Shown one piece after another: positions 24,616-36,214 of a stretch of 64,000 bases of DNA. Under the pieces are notes generated by a model, which was given only the letters and a program-made list of their open reading frames with translations, searched no databases and was not told the DNA's origin. The DNA is from Steinernema hermaphroditum (lineage: Eukaryota > Nematoda > Chromadorea > Rhabditida > Steinernematidae): NCBI GenBank assembly GCA_030435675.1, contig CM059625.1:4278001-4342000 (forward strand), read 5' to 3'. Within the stretch, counting starts at the first letter, position 1; every line of letters starts with the position of its first letter. Made by a program: the position numbers and the translations under genes.

Positions 24616-27600
24616 TCAAGCACTTAACAAATGAGCGGTTTTCTCCAGTAGACCGAGCGTTTCAATGAGCTCCTCTTCGGATAATTCGGACGTTGCCATG
24701 ACACGGACGCTGAAAGCAATCACAATTATCTAATTAGCAAAGGGTAGGGCAAGGACGAGGAACTAAAATTTAGGTTCGCTGAACCATTAGATTAATGACG
24801 TTCTATGAACGATACACTCATGCATGAAACAAACAAACATCAGGGTAAATAAGGCTTTCACCAAGCTACCAACTTTCATTGTGTAAAATCTAAAGATCAA
24901 AGGACAGCATGACTAGACTTCACAACCAAAAGTACTTTCTGACCACTAGACCAAAGACTTCGAAATAGCAACCTGATCAAATAGCGCTAATTAGCGTCAC
25001 TCCTAAAATAGTCGTGTGCTCAGTTTACACTTTAAAAGATCTAATCAATTGATGCCACAGTGATCGGCTCCAAAGAACGTCACAAAAAACCAGAAATAAC
25101 TTACGAAGGCAGAACAGGAAACGCTTCTTCTTTGTTGAGGTAGCGTGCTCTGGTCAGGAGGATATTATTGGTGTACATCTGAAAGCGAACAATGTACAAT
25201 CGTTGTGGCCCTCGAGCAATAGCTTACCTCCTCAACGAGCTCGTCGAGCTTCTGTTCGGCAACTTCGCTCTTGCCATCATAGTGCACGTGTTGCAACGGC
25301 GAAAGGTCGTCACCCCTAACATAGAACTTCGTTCCATCGAACACCTTTCTCAGGCCTGCATGCACAGCCTTCGAATTGGCTCTCAGACGCACGAATCTCT
25401 CCGGTTCTTCGTCCATGATCTTAAGGGCTTCACCTGTACACAAACGAGATCATAGCACAAAATGGACAAATTCGAAACTAACTGGCTGCTGTGGTCAACA
25501 GAGGCGGTAGTGACGCCGAGAAGCAGTATCCCAATCCAGACAACCGCTGGTGTCCAACAACAAACGACCGTCCGCAGCAAAATCCTCCGGTGCTTGCAAT
25601 TGCATTCTCCAACGAAGCCATTACCATATCCACATCGATCATATCCACTCCATAGTGTTCAGTAACGCCTAAAATAGAAGGGCACAATTGACTGAATAAA
25701 CAAGAAAAGCGCGAAGAATAGCACGAAATATAGAACAAACAGCGGGACAATAGCTCGTGCTCAAAGGAAACATTTAATACGACTGTAGCGCAAAAGAAAC
25801 ATAAAAACTACTTATTTCAGGACCGGTAGCGATCTGAGAATACACGCAAGACGAATTTGCGTTTGCGATAGATTGCTGCTTGCCCGCTCTCTGTGGTCTC
25901 CAGGCTTTCGAACCCTCACGTGTTCTCAACAAACGTCAGACACATCTTGATTTGATTTAATTAGCGAAGGAAGTGATATTGCACCCTTTATTGCACTTAT
26001 GCGTAGTGCATATTACTCGTCCCCTCATCGTTCAAGGTCGAACGCTCTAATTCCCTCATTACAACTGAATACCTAGCGAAATCCTCAGTAATCCCCGCTT
26101 ACAATTGTTCGAAAACTACACGTGTATTTCAATAGACTACCCGCTCAACCTAACATTCATGAACGCTGTCAAAAATGGTTACCATTCTGCAATCAACCTC
26201 GCCAACACGGTTGTATATCATTTGCGCGCAGCTTAACAAGTTCGAAATCATGGATGATCACGCACAATTGTTGATAGCGCGGCGTTGAATCCTCATGGTC
26301 GCGCGGCGCGCGATCAGCTTTGGTGTGTAATAAACGTGACAAGCTACATAGACAGAGAGAGAGAGAGTGAAAGGGCGAAATAACGTCACGAAACATGTAA
26401 CTGAGCGGAACAGGTACATTGTTGTCACAGAAATTTGGTAGCAATCTATCAGCTCAAATTCGTGGTAGTCGCCTGCCCTCCCACAAGGAAGCTCCGACTC
26501 CTGATTTAAGTGTCGGCTGATCTGAACTTGTGATCATTTCGTTAGTACGGTGCTAGCCCCGCGGGGCTTTACTCCGATCGTCATGATATTATCCGTTTAA
26601 GTGCTATGTAGAGCGCGACTCTTCTGTAAATACACATATCTGCATATAGTTAACATTGTGTTTTCAGTGCGCGGCTATGGCGTGCTCTTCCTTTCAACAA
26701 GCTACACTCACCGTATTCGTACTACTATGTCTATGCGGCAGTCCTTCAGTCGCATTGCCATCAATTCATGAGCCCCATGAATTATCAAAAAATGTCACTA
26801 GAGATGTTGCATTCCCCAGCACCGTGGAGCCAATTTTGGACGTCAATAGCATCGATGCAAGTGGCAGCTCAAAAATTAAGATTGTGAACACGTGCGACGA
26901 GAGCAATTCCGAGAATTGGTTCATATACTGCTCGGGAAAGTTGCTTGAAGCTGTTATGACGCATAGGCTATACGAAGACTCAAAAACATTTGTCGATAAG
27001 CCCCTTGCAAAAGATCCCAATGTTACGATTGCCGAGTTTAACAGAAGGTTCCCCATGCCTATAAGAGAGATCAACACCAACGAACTTACTAATTTTGTCA
27101 ATGAACATTTCCTGGAAGAAGGAACCGAACTACAACCGTAGGCTCTCAATGATACACTGACGCGATAAAAACTGTCCTTTAGATGCACTATTCCCGACTG
27201 GAAAGAGGACCCTCTTAGGTTGGTTACTATCGCTGACCCAGTCCTTCGACAGTGGGCACTCGAACTCAACGGAATCTGGAAGAATCTTTGCCGCGAAATG
27301 AATCCTAATGTGAGAATTGTGCCTACAAACCCTCGTTATATCAGACTATAGATTCAAACGGCGCCGGAAAAGTACTCCCTTCTCTATGTTCCCAATCGCT
27401 TCATCGTTCCTGGTGGTCGTTTTCGCGAGTTCTATTACTGGGACGCCTATTGGATCATCAAGGGCCTCCTGGCCTCAGGAATGCACGAAACAACGAAGTT
27501 AATGATCTCAAATTTCGCACACATTGTGGAAAAATATGGCTTCGTCCCGAACGGTGGACGCGTCTACTATCTACAGCGTTCGCAACCACCGCTACTTACG

Positions 27601-30108
27601 CCCATGGTCTACGAGTATTACGAGGCCACCCGCGACGCCGATTTCGTCCGCACCGTTCTCCCAACTCTCGAAAAAGAACTCCTGTTCTGGGACAACCATC
27701 GCAAAATGAATTTCACTATGAACGGGAAGCAGTACGAAGTCTATCAGTATCGAACGGACAGCAACGTTCCCCGGCCAGAATCCTATCGCGAAGACGTCGA
27801 AGTGACCAAACAATACACTAAGGAGTCGGACAAGCGTCGCATATGGCGAGATATCGCTAGCGCCGCAGAGTCTGGATGGGACTTTAGCAGTCGCTGGTTT
27901 GCCGACCATCAAAACATGAAAACGATTGAAACCACAAATGTCTTACCTGTAGACCTAAATGCGTTCATCTGTTGGAACATGAACATCTTAAGCTACTTAT
28001 ACGATGAAATTGGTGAGTCACTAAAGTGTCCCTCATTACACATAATCTCTATTTTGCTGTAGGTGACGAAGCTCATAGTGATCAGTACCGTACACGTATG
28101 AGTCGTTTCCGAAATACTTTCCAAAAGGTGTTCTATGTTCGGGAGAAGAGCGGATGGTACGACTTCAACCTCCGCTCGAAGGAGCACAACTTCCAATTCT
28201 ACCCATCAATCGCCATTCCCCTCTTTACAAAATGTTATCACTCGATGAATCACGCGCAATCTGATCGCCTGTTCAACAAAATGGAACAAATGGGAGTACT
28301 TAACTACACGGGCGGCATCCCCACCAGCCTCGCGAAGAGCACCAACCAGCAATGGGACTTTCCCAATGGATGGAGTCCACTTAACCACATGATAATCGAG
28401 GGACTTAGAAAGTCTGAAAATTCCAGGTAAACATCATTTGAAGTAACGATGAAGTTAAGCGCTCATTTAAAGGATGCAAGAAAAGGCCTATAGACTCGCC
28501 CAAAAATGGGTGCTTAGCAACTACAGAGTGTTTACGGCAAGCGGCAGCATGTGGGAGAAGTACAACGTGATCGGAACGCAGCCCAAGTCAGGAAACGGCG
28601 GTGAATATGAAGTGCAAGCCGGATTTGGATGGACGAATGGCGCTATCCTGGATCTGCTGTCAACATACAGCGATCGCCTCAGCTTCCCCAGCGTCAACGC
28701 TCCTCTCTTGGCTGACAGAGCTACCCGTGTCCTGTTGGCAGAACAACGGCCCAGCAGCACTGCACAGGTCCCATCCGTTCTAGGCGCAACTCTCCTAGCG
28801 GTTTTCGCGCTGTGGCTCTTTTAAGCACCCTCACATATTGTACATATAATGACAGTCACTGCTCCTACATGTTCCGGGTAAAAGTAACTGTAAGGAATAA
28901 ATGCAATACCTCGTCCTGTTGTTCCGACAACTCCAAACGAGAAGCTCTCATCAATGAAGATGCGGACCTTGTATTTCCACTTTAGTTCCATTAGCTGAGG
29001 CAGTGGGCAAAGATCGCCCGAGTTGGCGTAGAGACCTTCAACGACGATGAAACGACGGGTGGTTGCGGCCTTCTTTGGGTTCTGAACGATTACATATGGT
29101 GAGAAATACGACAGTAAACCAATTCAGACCTGCTTGTCTTTCGCGGCTTGAATAAGCAACAGTCTCTCGAGGTCTTCCATGTCATTGTGGTTAAACCATT
29201 CGATTCTGCTACGAGATGCCTGGACGCCCTTCTGGATGGCGAAATTGCACCCTAAAACACGTTGCTTTGCATAGATAAATAAAAGGTTTTCCATGCCTTT
29301 GTCGACGAAAACGACATCACCTCGTTTCGCATAAGCCGGGATCGCACTAGCGATGGTGGCAAATCCGTAACTGTAGAGCACGGCTTCCTCCGCTCCCATA
29401 AACTTGGCGATTTGCTTCTCGAGCTCCAGGTGCACGTCGACTGTTCCGTAGAATCCACGAGGTCCGCACGATCCAACACCATACTTGAAAATGGTTTTCT
29501 TCGCCACCTCTTCTATTCTTTCATTATCGATAAGGCCGAGGAAGTTAGAAGTGGCCATGTTCAAACACTTCTTGCCGTCCACACTCACGTACTTGCCCAT
29601 TTTTCTGAACGAAAATTTAAGCCGTTTATTGCCGCAATTAACTTACCCATCGATGAATTTAGGATTCAGAACGGGGTGATCTTGTGGGCTCTCGGGAGTT
29701 AATGGTTCTGGCGTCCATTCGTCGATCAATTCATCTTTTTGCTGAAAGTATTTGAACTGAAATTCTGTTTGAAGTGAACAAAGGACTGTGCACTAATTAC
29801 AAACAACTTTGTAGAGCTCCAAATCATCATCTGAACTGATAAGGATCATTGAGCGTCATCGTTGATCCTCGCGACTAACGTTAACCGTGTCAACGTGGTT
29901 TCGAGAAATGTAACAAGCCCAATAAGAATACCTACTCTTTCCGACATCTTAGGCTCGACGGGCTTTGGCTTCCTCCTGAAGAAAAGCAAGTAGATGACGA
30001 CGGCTATTAGTAAGGCCTCAAAGGCATAGTGGAAGGAAAACACCTGAAACAAAAAGAATCCATTGAATGCAACGTGTACAAAGTACGTACCGCACCCAAA
30101 ATCTCCAT
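24616..30108 (-). CDS. sptl-1: Serine palmitoyltransferase subunit 1 (LCB1/SPTLC1)
   Basis: Non-catalytic subunit of the ER enzyme that starts sphingolipid synthesis (serine plus palmitoyl-CoA). Exons: 30091-30108, 29936-30043, 29647-29741, 29297-29604, 29130-29251, 28910-29081, 25483-25668, 25228-25433, 25105-25178, 24616-24709; total 460 residues (human 473). An N-terminal membrane helix ([16 protein letters not shown]) is followed by the conserved aminotransferase fold: [14 protein letters not shown] (the Cys matches human Cys133), [60 protein letters not shown]. The PLP-lysine position lacks lysine ([10 protein letters not shown]), as expected for this subunit. The 45-nt intron 29252-29296 is of GC-AG type. 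The 3.2-kb intron 25669-28909 contains a trehalase gene on the other strand. TTTTCAG about 43 nt before the ATG suggests trans-splicing. Confidence 0.95.
26340..26372. repeat. GA-rich microsatellite
   Basis: Short GACAGAGAGAGAGAGAGTG run upstream of the trehalase start, inside the sptl-1 intron. Confidence 0.6.
26677..28824 (+). CDS. tre-5: Trehalase, GPI-anchored type, nested gene
   Basis: Glycoside hydrolase family 37 enzyme splitting trehalose into two glucoses at the cell surface. Five exons (26677-27137, 27183-27309, 27352-28012, 28063-28426, 28473-28824) give 654 residues. A signal peptide ([19 protein letters not shown]) leads in. Both family signatures are present: [15 protein letters not shown] and [13 protein letters not shown]. 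The catalytic acid Asp sits in SGWDFSSRW and the base Glu in [16 protein letters not shown]. The C-terminus has a spacer and a hydrophobic tail ([15 protein letters not shown]), typical of a GPI signal. TGTTTTCAG 13 nt before the ATG looks like a spliced-leader site. The whole gene lies in the sptl-1 intron on the opposite strand; its AATAAA (28896-28901) is only 8 nt from the edge of an sptl-1 exon. The symbol is by remembered C. elegans neighbourhood (tre-5 near sptl-1). Confidence 0.95.
28896..28901 (+). terminator. Trehalase polyadenylation signal
   Basis: AATAAA 72 nt after the trehalase stop. Cleavage the usual 10-20 nt downstream would fall inside the antisense sptl-1 exon 28910-29081, so the two transcripts should overlap by a few bases. 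Confidence 0.65.
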
Positions 30109-32673
30109 GTTCACATCCGATGGCACCGGTGGCGTTAGCTGTTGTGCTCTGAAAATGAATCACAGTAAGAAGCGAATCGACTCGGCAACACGAAACAGCA
30201 ATCAACCAGACAACACGCGAAAGTGGCGGCCTTATACGTTACTTATCGCTCGGGTCACTGGGAACAGCAACATGAACTGTACGGCAAACAGCGGAAAACG
30301 GCGCAACATGGAAATGTACTGATTGGAGAAGCGCTGGCTTCTTCTTGAGACGACGCGAACCAACTCATCGAACAGAACACAGTCTTCGTGCTCTTCGATC
30401 ACTCACCGACGTCGCCGCCATCGGTCGCCAAGCACTACAGCAGCAGCAGCGTCGTTGACAACTCTCAGAAGAGTGTGAGTGGGGTGAGTATTCTCGGCGT
30501 CGGCTCATCGTCGTCGTACCTGCATTGTCATAGCGGTCAGACGAATTCGGTATATTATGCGCGAAAACGTTGTTTGGACAAGCGATGACTTACCTTTCCG
30601 GCGCAACGGCAGGGGAGAGGTTCCAGTTCGGGTTATGTTTTGATTTGGAATAACCGAATTGTTTAGCACAAAAACGGTTGCAAAAAAGTGCAAAATTCGT
30701 ACATTCGGTGATGCAAAGGTCGATGATCGCATGGTTCCCGCGCGAAATCGGTTCATCGCCGAAATTTGAAGGCTTGATTGAGCGATTGAAAATGAAGCCT
30801 ATGCGTTAACGTGTTAACATATTTTGGGATTTTAAATGATCCCCCATTCGCGCAGTGGATTATTGACCGACCATGGGCAACCATAATTGATGAAGAAGTT
30901 GAGGATACGAAGGAACCCGATATCCTTCTTTGTGAGCGCTGAAAGATGTGTTTCCAGTGAAACTCCAATAGCTGAATGTGGCTGAACATCACAGCTCAAG
31001 TTGTTCACCATGGTCACCTGCACTGAGATGCGATAGATGGTCAATATTAGGCAAATTTCTTCTTTCAGCCTGCTTTCGACCTTTGAGCAAAGATGCCACC
31101 AACCTTATCAACAAAACAACTGTTTATTCACATTATATGACACGATTTACTTCAACAACATAACGTACAGTATGTACAAGAGTGCTGGCGTGTTTGAGAC
31201 TGGCTATTACAGCATAACAGAGAAATGAGCTTGAGGCAAATAGTGAATTTGAAGAGAGATTCTACCGATTCTGATATTGTGGAGAGTAGAACATAGACTG
31301 AATAGCCAATCGCTTCACTTGTGTTATGCGTATACCCGAAGGAGAAGCGGCGAACGCCGCTAGGCACAGGAGAAAAGCTGAGTTGGGAGGAGGATTAACC
31401 GAATGACCACCGTGATATCAAGCAACAAAATTTAAATTACAAACATCTAAGTATGTACAAGTGTGCAGACCAGTCGAATAGACGCACTTTGCGGATAGAA
31501 GTGAAAGAGAGCTCGTCGAAGAAAGAGCGACCACAACGTGCAAAACGCAGAGCGAAAAACGCAAAATACAGAGAACACAGGTTGTCGACAGGTTGCTCTT
31601 AGTTGTAGATTATGTCGCCCAGGCAGTGGTTCAATACTTGCGGTTGAAGATTCTGCAACAGTATGCAAATACTAAGGTGGTCTCTTGTTATTGCTAAGCC
31701 ATATCCGTGGAGGAAAGGTGGTTAAGGCCCTGTAAGAGGAAACCGGAAATTGAAAGTGACCAGGCGGGGCATGCCGACGAAATGGTTAGTGCCGAGAAAG
31801 GACGGGGGTGTCGACGGTGAAAAGCGGAAACGTGAGTGTCATAAGCGCATGCAGACAAAGCGGAAATGTGGTGCTCATTGCTTCTTAACAGGGACTCCAC
31901 AACACACATACGTACAATCATGAGATGACCTTCGATGAAGCTCTTTTTTCAATCGTTTATCCCATATAAATGGTGGTAAATACATGGAAAGAACCATAGG
32001 CATATATGGAAAGGAAAGGGAATAACTTAAGAGGTTTGTTTCGAATCAGGTGAGTTGCATCGGTTTACGACCTGCGTTTGATTGGAGGTTAGTGTTGTAA
32101 ATAGAGCTAGATGATCATGGAGGGCACTCGTAGAATGAAAGCGTTGCGGAAATAGAGGCAAGAGGCATGACACAAAAGGAGACGAATCGGTGGAGGAATA
32201 CAACACATCACCCGGGGAAAAGGAAGGAAAAACGGAACCCGCGTTGGATGGAAACATAGAGAGGAATAGGTAGGAGAGGTGGTACCGGGTAGTACGCAGT
32301 AACTGATAGGTTGATAGGCAAGTGGAGGAGTGAAACGTGGCAGGATAGGTGCGACATTGCATAAAAAATTCTTTCCTAAGTGCATCTTCGGAGGCGAAGC
32401 GGAAGACCCCTGCAAAAAAGGTTTAGTTTTTATTGGTATGGGAATGATGAAAATTTGGTTAAGGGGTTATGCAGCCTAGCGGTTGCTGAACGAAGCATTG
32501 GGTAGAAGAAGCAAGGAGTCGTCACACAGGCCTACGCGTTTTCATAGAGCTCGCCCACCCGTCGAACATTCACCTCCACCACCCGATTACAGCCCATCAT
32601 TTTGACCGTTACCGCTCCGACAACCCTAAGCAGACTAGAATAGGGGGGACGGTATAGATAAGCGGGGAATGTT
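30109..32673. other. Intergenic: sptl-1 upstream and 3' flank of next gene
   Basis: The first 500 bases should hold the sptl-1 promoter. From about 31.2 to 32.67 kb the plus strand is purine-rich with no supported exon; it may be a long, pyrimidine-rich 3' untranslated region of the minus-strand gene that ends at 32674. Small ORFs there show no conserved features. Confidence 0.45.
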
Positions 32674-35035
32674 TTAAGATTTGTGAGGTTTTGGAACGAA
32701 AGGCAAGGAGGTTGGTGTGTTAAGCCGAGGTGGTGATGCTGCGGTCGCCGTGGAGTTGGGCCGCGCGACCGACGCGAATGCGGTGGTTCTGGAATGGTCG
32801 GGCAGTTCCAGTACGTACTGCACGCGATTGCTCGGATCATCGGTCCAGTCAGGGAACGGCATCACTCTAAAACATCCATCCAATGATAACACTCATTGGT
32901 TTTGCACGATCCGTAATGTGTGCTCTTCCTGTCCTGTCAAGAGGAGTGTGCGTGAGAGGCGCGTTTTAGAGCAATTTTTAGTGAACGCTTTTGAGGAGCA
33001 CATGCAAGGAGGTCAGAGGAGGAGAACGTGAAGAAGGAGTCTGCAAAGAGGAGACAGCGTTTACAGGGGAGAAGCTCACACCGTTCCGATTGGCTGGGTT
33101 GGGGCCTGACACCCGCGTGCTTTGTAACTGCGTCGATTAAGCGACGTGAGACAAACAGTGAAACGTAAAAAGTGGAAAACTAACTTGTTGATGAGAACGT
33201 CTTCGAAGAGATTCTTTTCACGGATCTCCGTCGTCATCTTCGACGTTTGCATGTTAATCGATTCGCCTGATGGTACGCATTTCGACGTGAAATGCGTGTC
33301 CAGTACCGTGTGAGATGCCACACGGAGGATGTCTTGACCCTCCTTTGTGTTCAGCTGTTTCTCGTTGGTTACCAGCCTGAAGAGCAAGGTCCGTGTCAGC
33401 GACTTGTTGTCATTTCATCGAGGTTAATTTGTTTCGTTTGCGGACTCTCTTTCTAATAGGTTCGGAATCTCTCGTGGAACTAGCTTATCTGCACATCAGT
33501 CCTATAGTTTAAGCACTTTACGGCATTTAACTCCCTGCAAACCTATCGTTTACGTATGAGGCGCTAACACCCCATAATAATTGTAGTCAAAAACTTTTTA
33601 TATTTAAGCTGCCCCTCCAATAATGAAGCATATGACCGTATTCACATTACTCTTGAAGGCAACGTTAATTAAGAATACAACAATCACGGCTCAGGGGACA
33701 AGTACAAAAACAACAATTACATTGGTAAACATGTTTAATTCCTACTAATTAGCGTACAGATTCCTAGAATCCTTGACTCACATGATCTCGCCCTTCTAGG
33801 AAACGCTGTGGAGTTGAGTTGTGATGATTAAAGATATACTAACCATGCAAATGTTTCCCGTGAGATCTGTGTAAGATGACTAAAGTCTAGCACATCAGAA
33901 AACATGTTGTTGCCTGTATCAATTTTTAGCATCTCCAAATGTTTGTCTAAAAGAGGAGCGATTAAATCTGCTGTGCTGTTGACAATCATCGGTCCCCTTT
34001 TCATGTTTCTTACGTTCAGGGAATAAGAGAGCATTGGTTTCCAAAATCTCGTTTTCGCCTAGAAACAAAGAGTGAATGCGATTTGAGCTATTTGCAAGGC
34101 TTCTGAATTGTTCCAGTAACCTTTGAACCACAGCAGAAGGCTTACAGAGTTTACAGATATCTTTGAATAATATCTGCAAGTCCGAGCATGACTCAGATCG
34201 TCTGTGGCCTATGACTAATGTATTTGTCGTCTTGCTGGCCAATCTGATACTTCCTGGGAGCAGATAATGTGCTTATGTGAATCAAGCATATCAGTATTGG
34301 AGGAAGTGAAAAAGGACCCTACATTCTACTATTGTATGAAACACTGCCATGCCGACCCCAGAGATCAACCACTAATTGCTCATCTCCAACCTACTATTTC
34401 CCATCGGCGTCGTTCCTTGAAATGTCAAGGAACCAAGAACCAACAGCGGGTTCAAGGGATCATGGCCGTTCCTTAATACTATACCTACGGTTTTCATCTC
34501 GAATAACTGGTTTGAAACCTTCGTATCGTCATATTCGCTTTTTAGCAAACACTGTCTTCCGTTTCCGCAAGAGAAAAAAACTCATTATTTCTTGTTTACA
34601 CGCCGAAATAGGAAGCGAGTGTTTGCATATAGAGTGTTGATTAAAAACGGGATAACATACGTGTCTCGAAGAGCTCGGTTGAATTCGATCTGTTCCCATT
34701 CCAAATATTGGTCCATGTACTCTTCATCGTTCAGTTTCACCTTGTGGTCATTCTCATCGCGGCAGGTCAGTTCTGAACTCCACTGTCTGCATACTACAGG
34801 CTTACAAATCGTGCAACGTACTTCGATATTTTTGGAATTTGTCCAACGACGCACTGGACACATGGACACGGTGAGGCTCATAGATCGGCTCGATGATCCA
34901 CGGCACTTCGCCTTCCTTTCCGCCTGACTCGTCCGGGATGGGATTGTAGCCACTGGCTGCTGGACACCAAAGCAGTACGAATAAGGCACTGTGGATACCG
35001 GCGGCGAGCAGCGCACATCGGCTACGGTATCGCAT
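32674..35035 (-). CDS. Small secreted protein, unknown family
   Basis: Four exons (34822-35035, 34661-34772, 33185-33376, 32674-32866) join in phase to 236 residues. A signal peptide (ALLAAGIHSALFVLLWCPAASGY) is followed by an acidic/proline segment (NPIPDESGGKEGEVPW), a charged stretch with EYMDQYLEWEQIEFNRALRD, a central part with VASHTVLDTHFTSKCVPSGESIN, and a C-terminal piece with MPFPDWTDDPSNRVQYVLELPD before a Ser/Thr/Pro/Ala-rich tail. There are only two cysteines in the mature part. I do not recognise the family; a conserved nematode ER-luminal or secreted protein is a guess. Intron 33377-34660 (1.3 kb) holds a cytochrome P450 relic. Start chosen for the signal peptide; an in-frame upstream extension exists but lacks conserved features. 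Confidence 0.75.
33850..34060 (-). pseudogene. Cytochrome P450 exon relic
   Basis: On the minus strand an open stretch reads FWKPMLSYSLNVRNMKRGP then MIVNSTADLIAPLLDKHLEM, KIDTGNNMFSDVLDFSHLT. This follows the P450 helix C to helix D region: W(K/R)xxRxxLSPxFS, xxxMKxMxPIxxxSAxxLxxxLxxHxxTG and a DxFSxLT-like end. There is no P450 haem-binding motif or other P450 exon nearby on either strand, so this looks like an isolated decayed exon within an intron of the secreted-protein gene. Confidence 0.55.
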
Positions 35036-36214
35036 AATGTTGGAGCGGGCACTGCTTCCGGTCACACCATGGAGCTGGGAAACAACGAGAGGAGCACTGA
35101 AACCTGGCCCGTTGTTAGAAGCGGCGGATCGTGGCGACGAAGATGGAAGGGGATGTATCGGCGACGAAAACAGGTATTCACCACCTCGGCTCGGCACTCA
35201 ACTGCCACCTGAGTAGCTGTCGCGCGCGCGCGCAACAACAACACCCAATTGTCTTGGGGAGAGGCGGAATAGCCTTTTCAGAGATAACACGAAAATAAGA
35301 AACGGCCCGCCTATTTTTTCCACCACAGTTTGCACATCGTATCGAGTTCACTACACGAAGTATACTACAGAAAACACTGGATATCGGACGATAGTTTTTT
35401 AAGTCCTAATTGGATGAATAAATTACGCGGCAGCGTGGGTAGGCAGCCGTACGGGACTAAGTGGGTTAAAGAAATGTTGCGTCATTAGGCAACATGGATG
35501 AAGAGGGAAAAAAAAGACGTGTTCGATGCCGCGGGCAAAATTTAAGAGAACCCCTGCACGCAAGGTCATTCGCGGCACGACTGCTTCGGCGATCGCCGCC
35601 ACGACTAAACCGTTTTAAGCGATCAGCATGGGAACGGCGACCGTAAAAGGGAGGCGACCGGCGAAGCTGGCGGCAAGCATGGGCCGGCCGTCTTTTTCCC
35701 TTCCGTTTGTGGGATTTTTTGCCGCCCTACCAGCACCACCAACATCACTCGCTCGGTCGACGGCGAATGCAGCGAAAATAAATGTAAACAACCGAACGAC
35801 GCAGTCTCTCTCGCTCTCTCTCTCATCGCTCTCATCGCTCTCACTCCGTCCGTCCGTCCGTTCTGTCCGTCGGTCGAAAGGCGCACTCTATCCGATCACC
35901 ATCCTCATCGGTTCCTTATGGCCTACTCACGAATTTCGGTTCTGAGTAAAATTCGATGGACGCGCACAAACACCTCAAGGCAGCTGACACAGTGCACTTT
36001 AGCATGCGTTCATCTTTCACCATATGTACAACAAAATGTCATGTTTATAAGGGGCACCGCTCACACTGTCGTCACAATCTTCGGTATCCGAAGGGGTTGT
36101 GCCGATCGAGGCGATTGAGTGTAATTTATTAGCCGTACTGTGTTACCCGATGAAACGTCTTTTGGCAATGTGGCCGTCGTGGCTGGTGGCTCTTCACATC
36201 TATAAACAGAATCG
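35036..36214. other. Intergenic with low-complexity tracts
   Basis: Holds a GC dinucleotide run (35219-35233) and a pyrimidine tract with CTCTCT, ATCGCTCTC and CCGT repeats (35805-35875). Probably promoter of the secreted-protein gene and 3' flank of the four-pass protein gene. No gene seen. Confidence 0.55.
35805..35875. repeat. CT/CCGT simple-sequence tract
   Basis: Successive short tandem repeats: CTCTCTCG, TCATCGCTCTCATCGCTCTC, then CCGTCCGTCCGT. Confidence 0.8.

Noticed and set aside
29252..29296. 15-residue insertion in sptl-1
   Set aside because: The family alignment has no insertion there and a GC-AG intron removes it cleanly; kept as a finding rather than as coding sequence.
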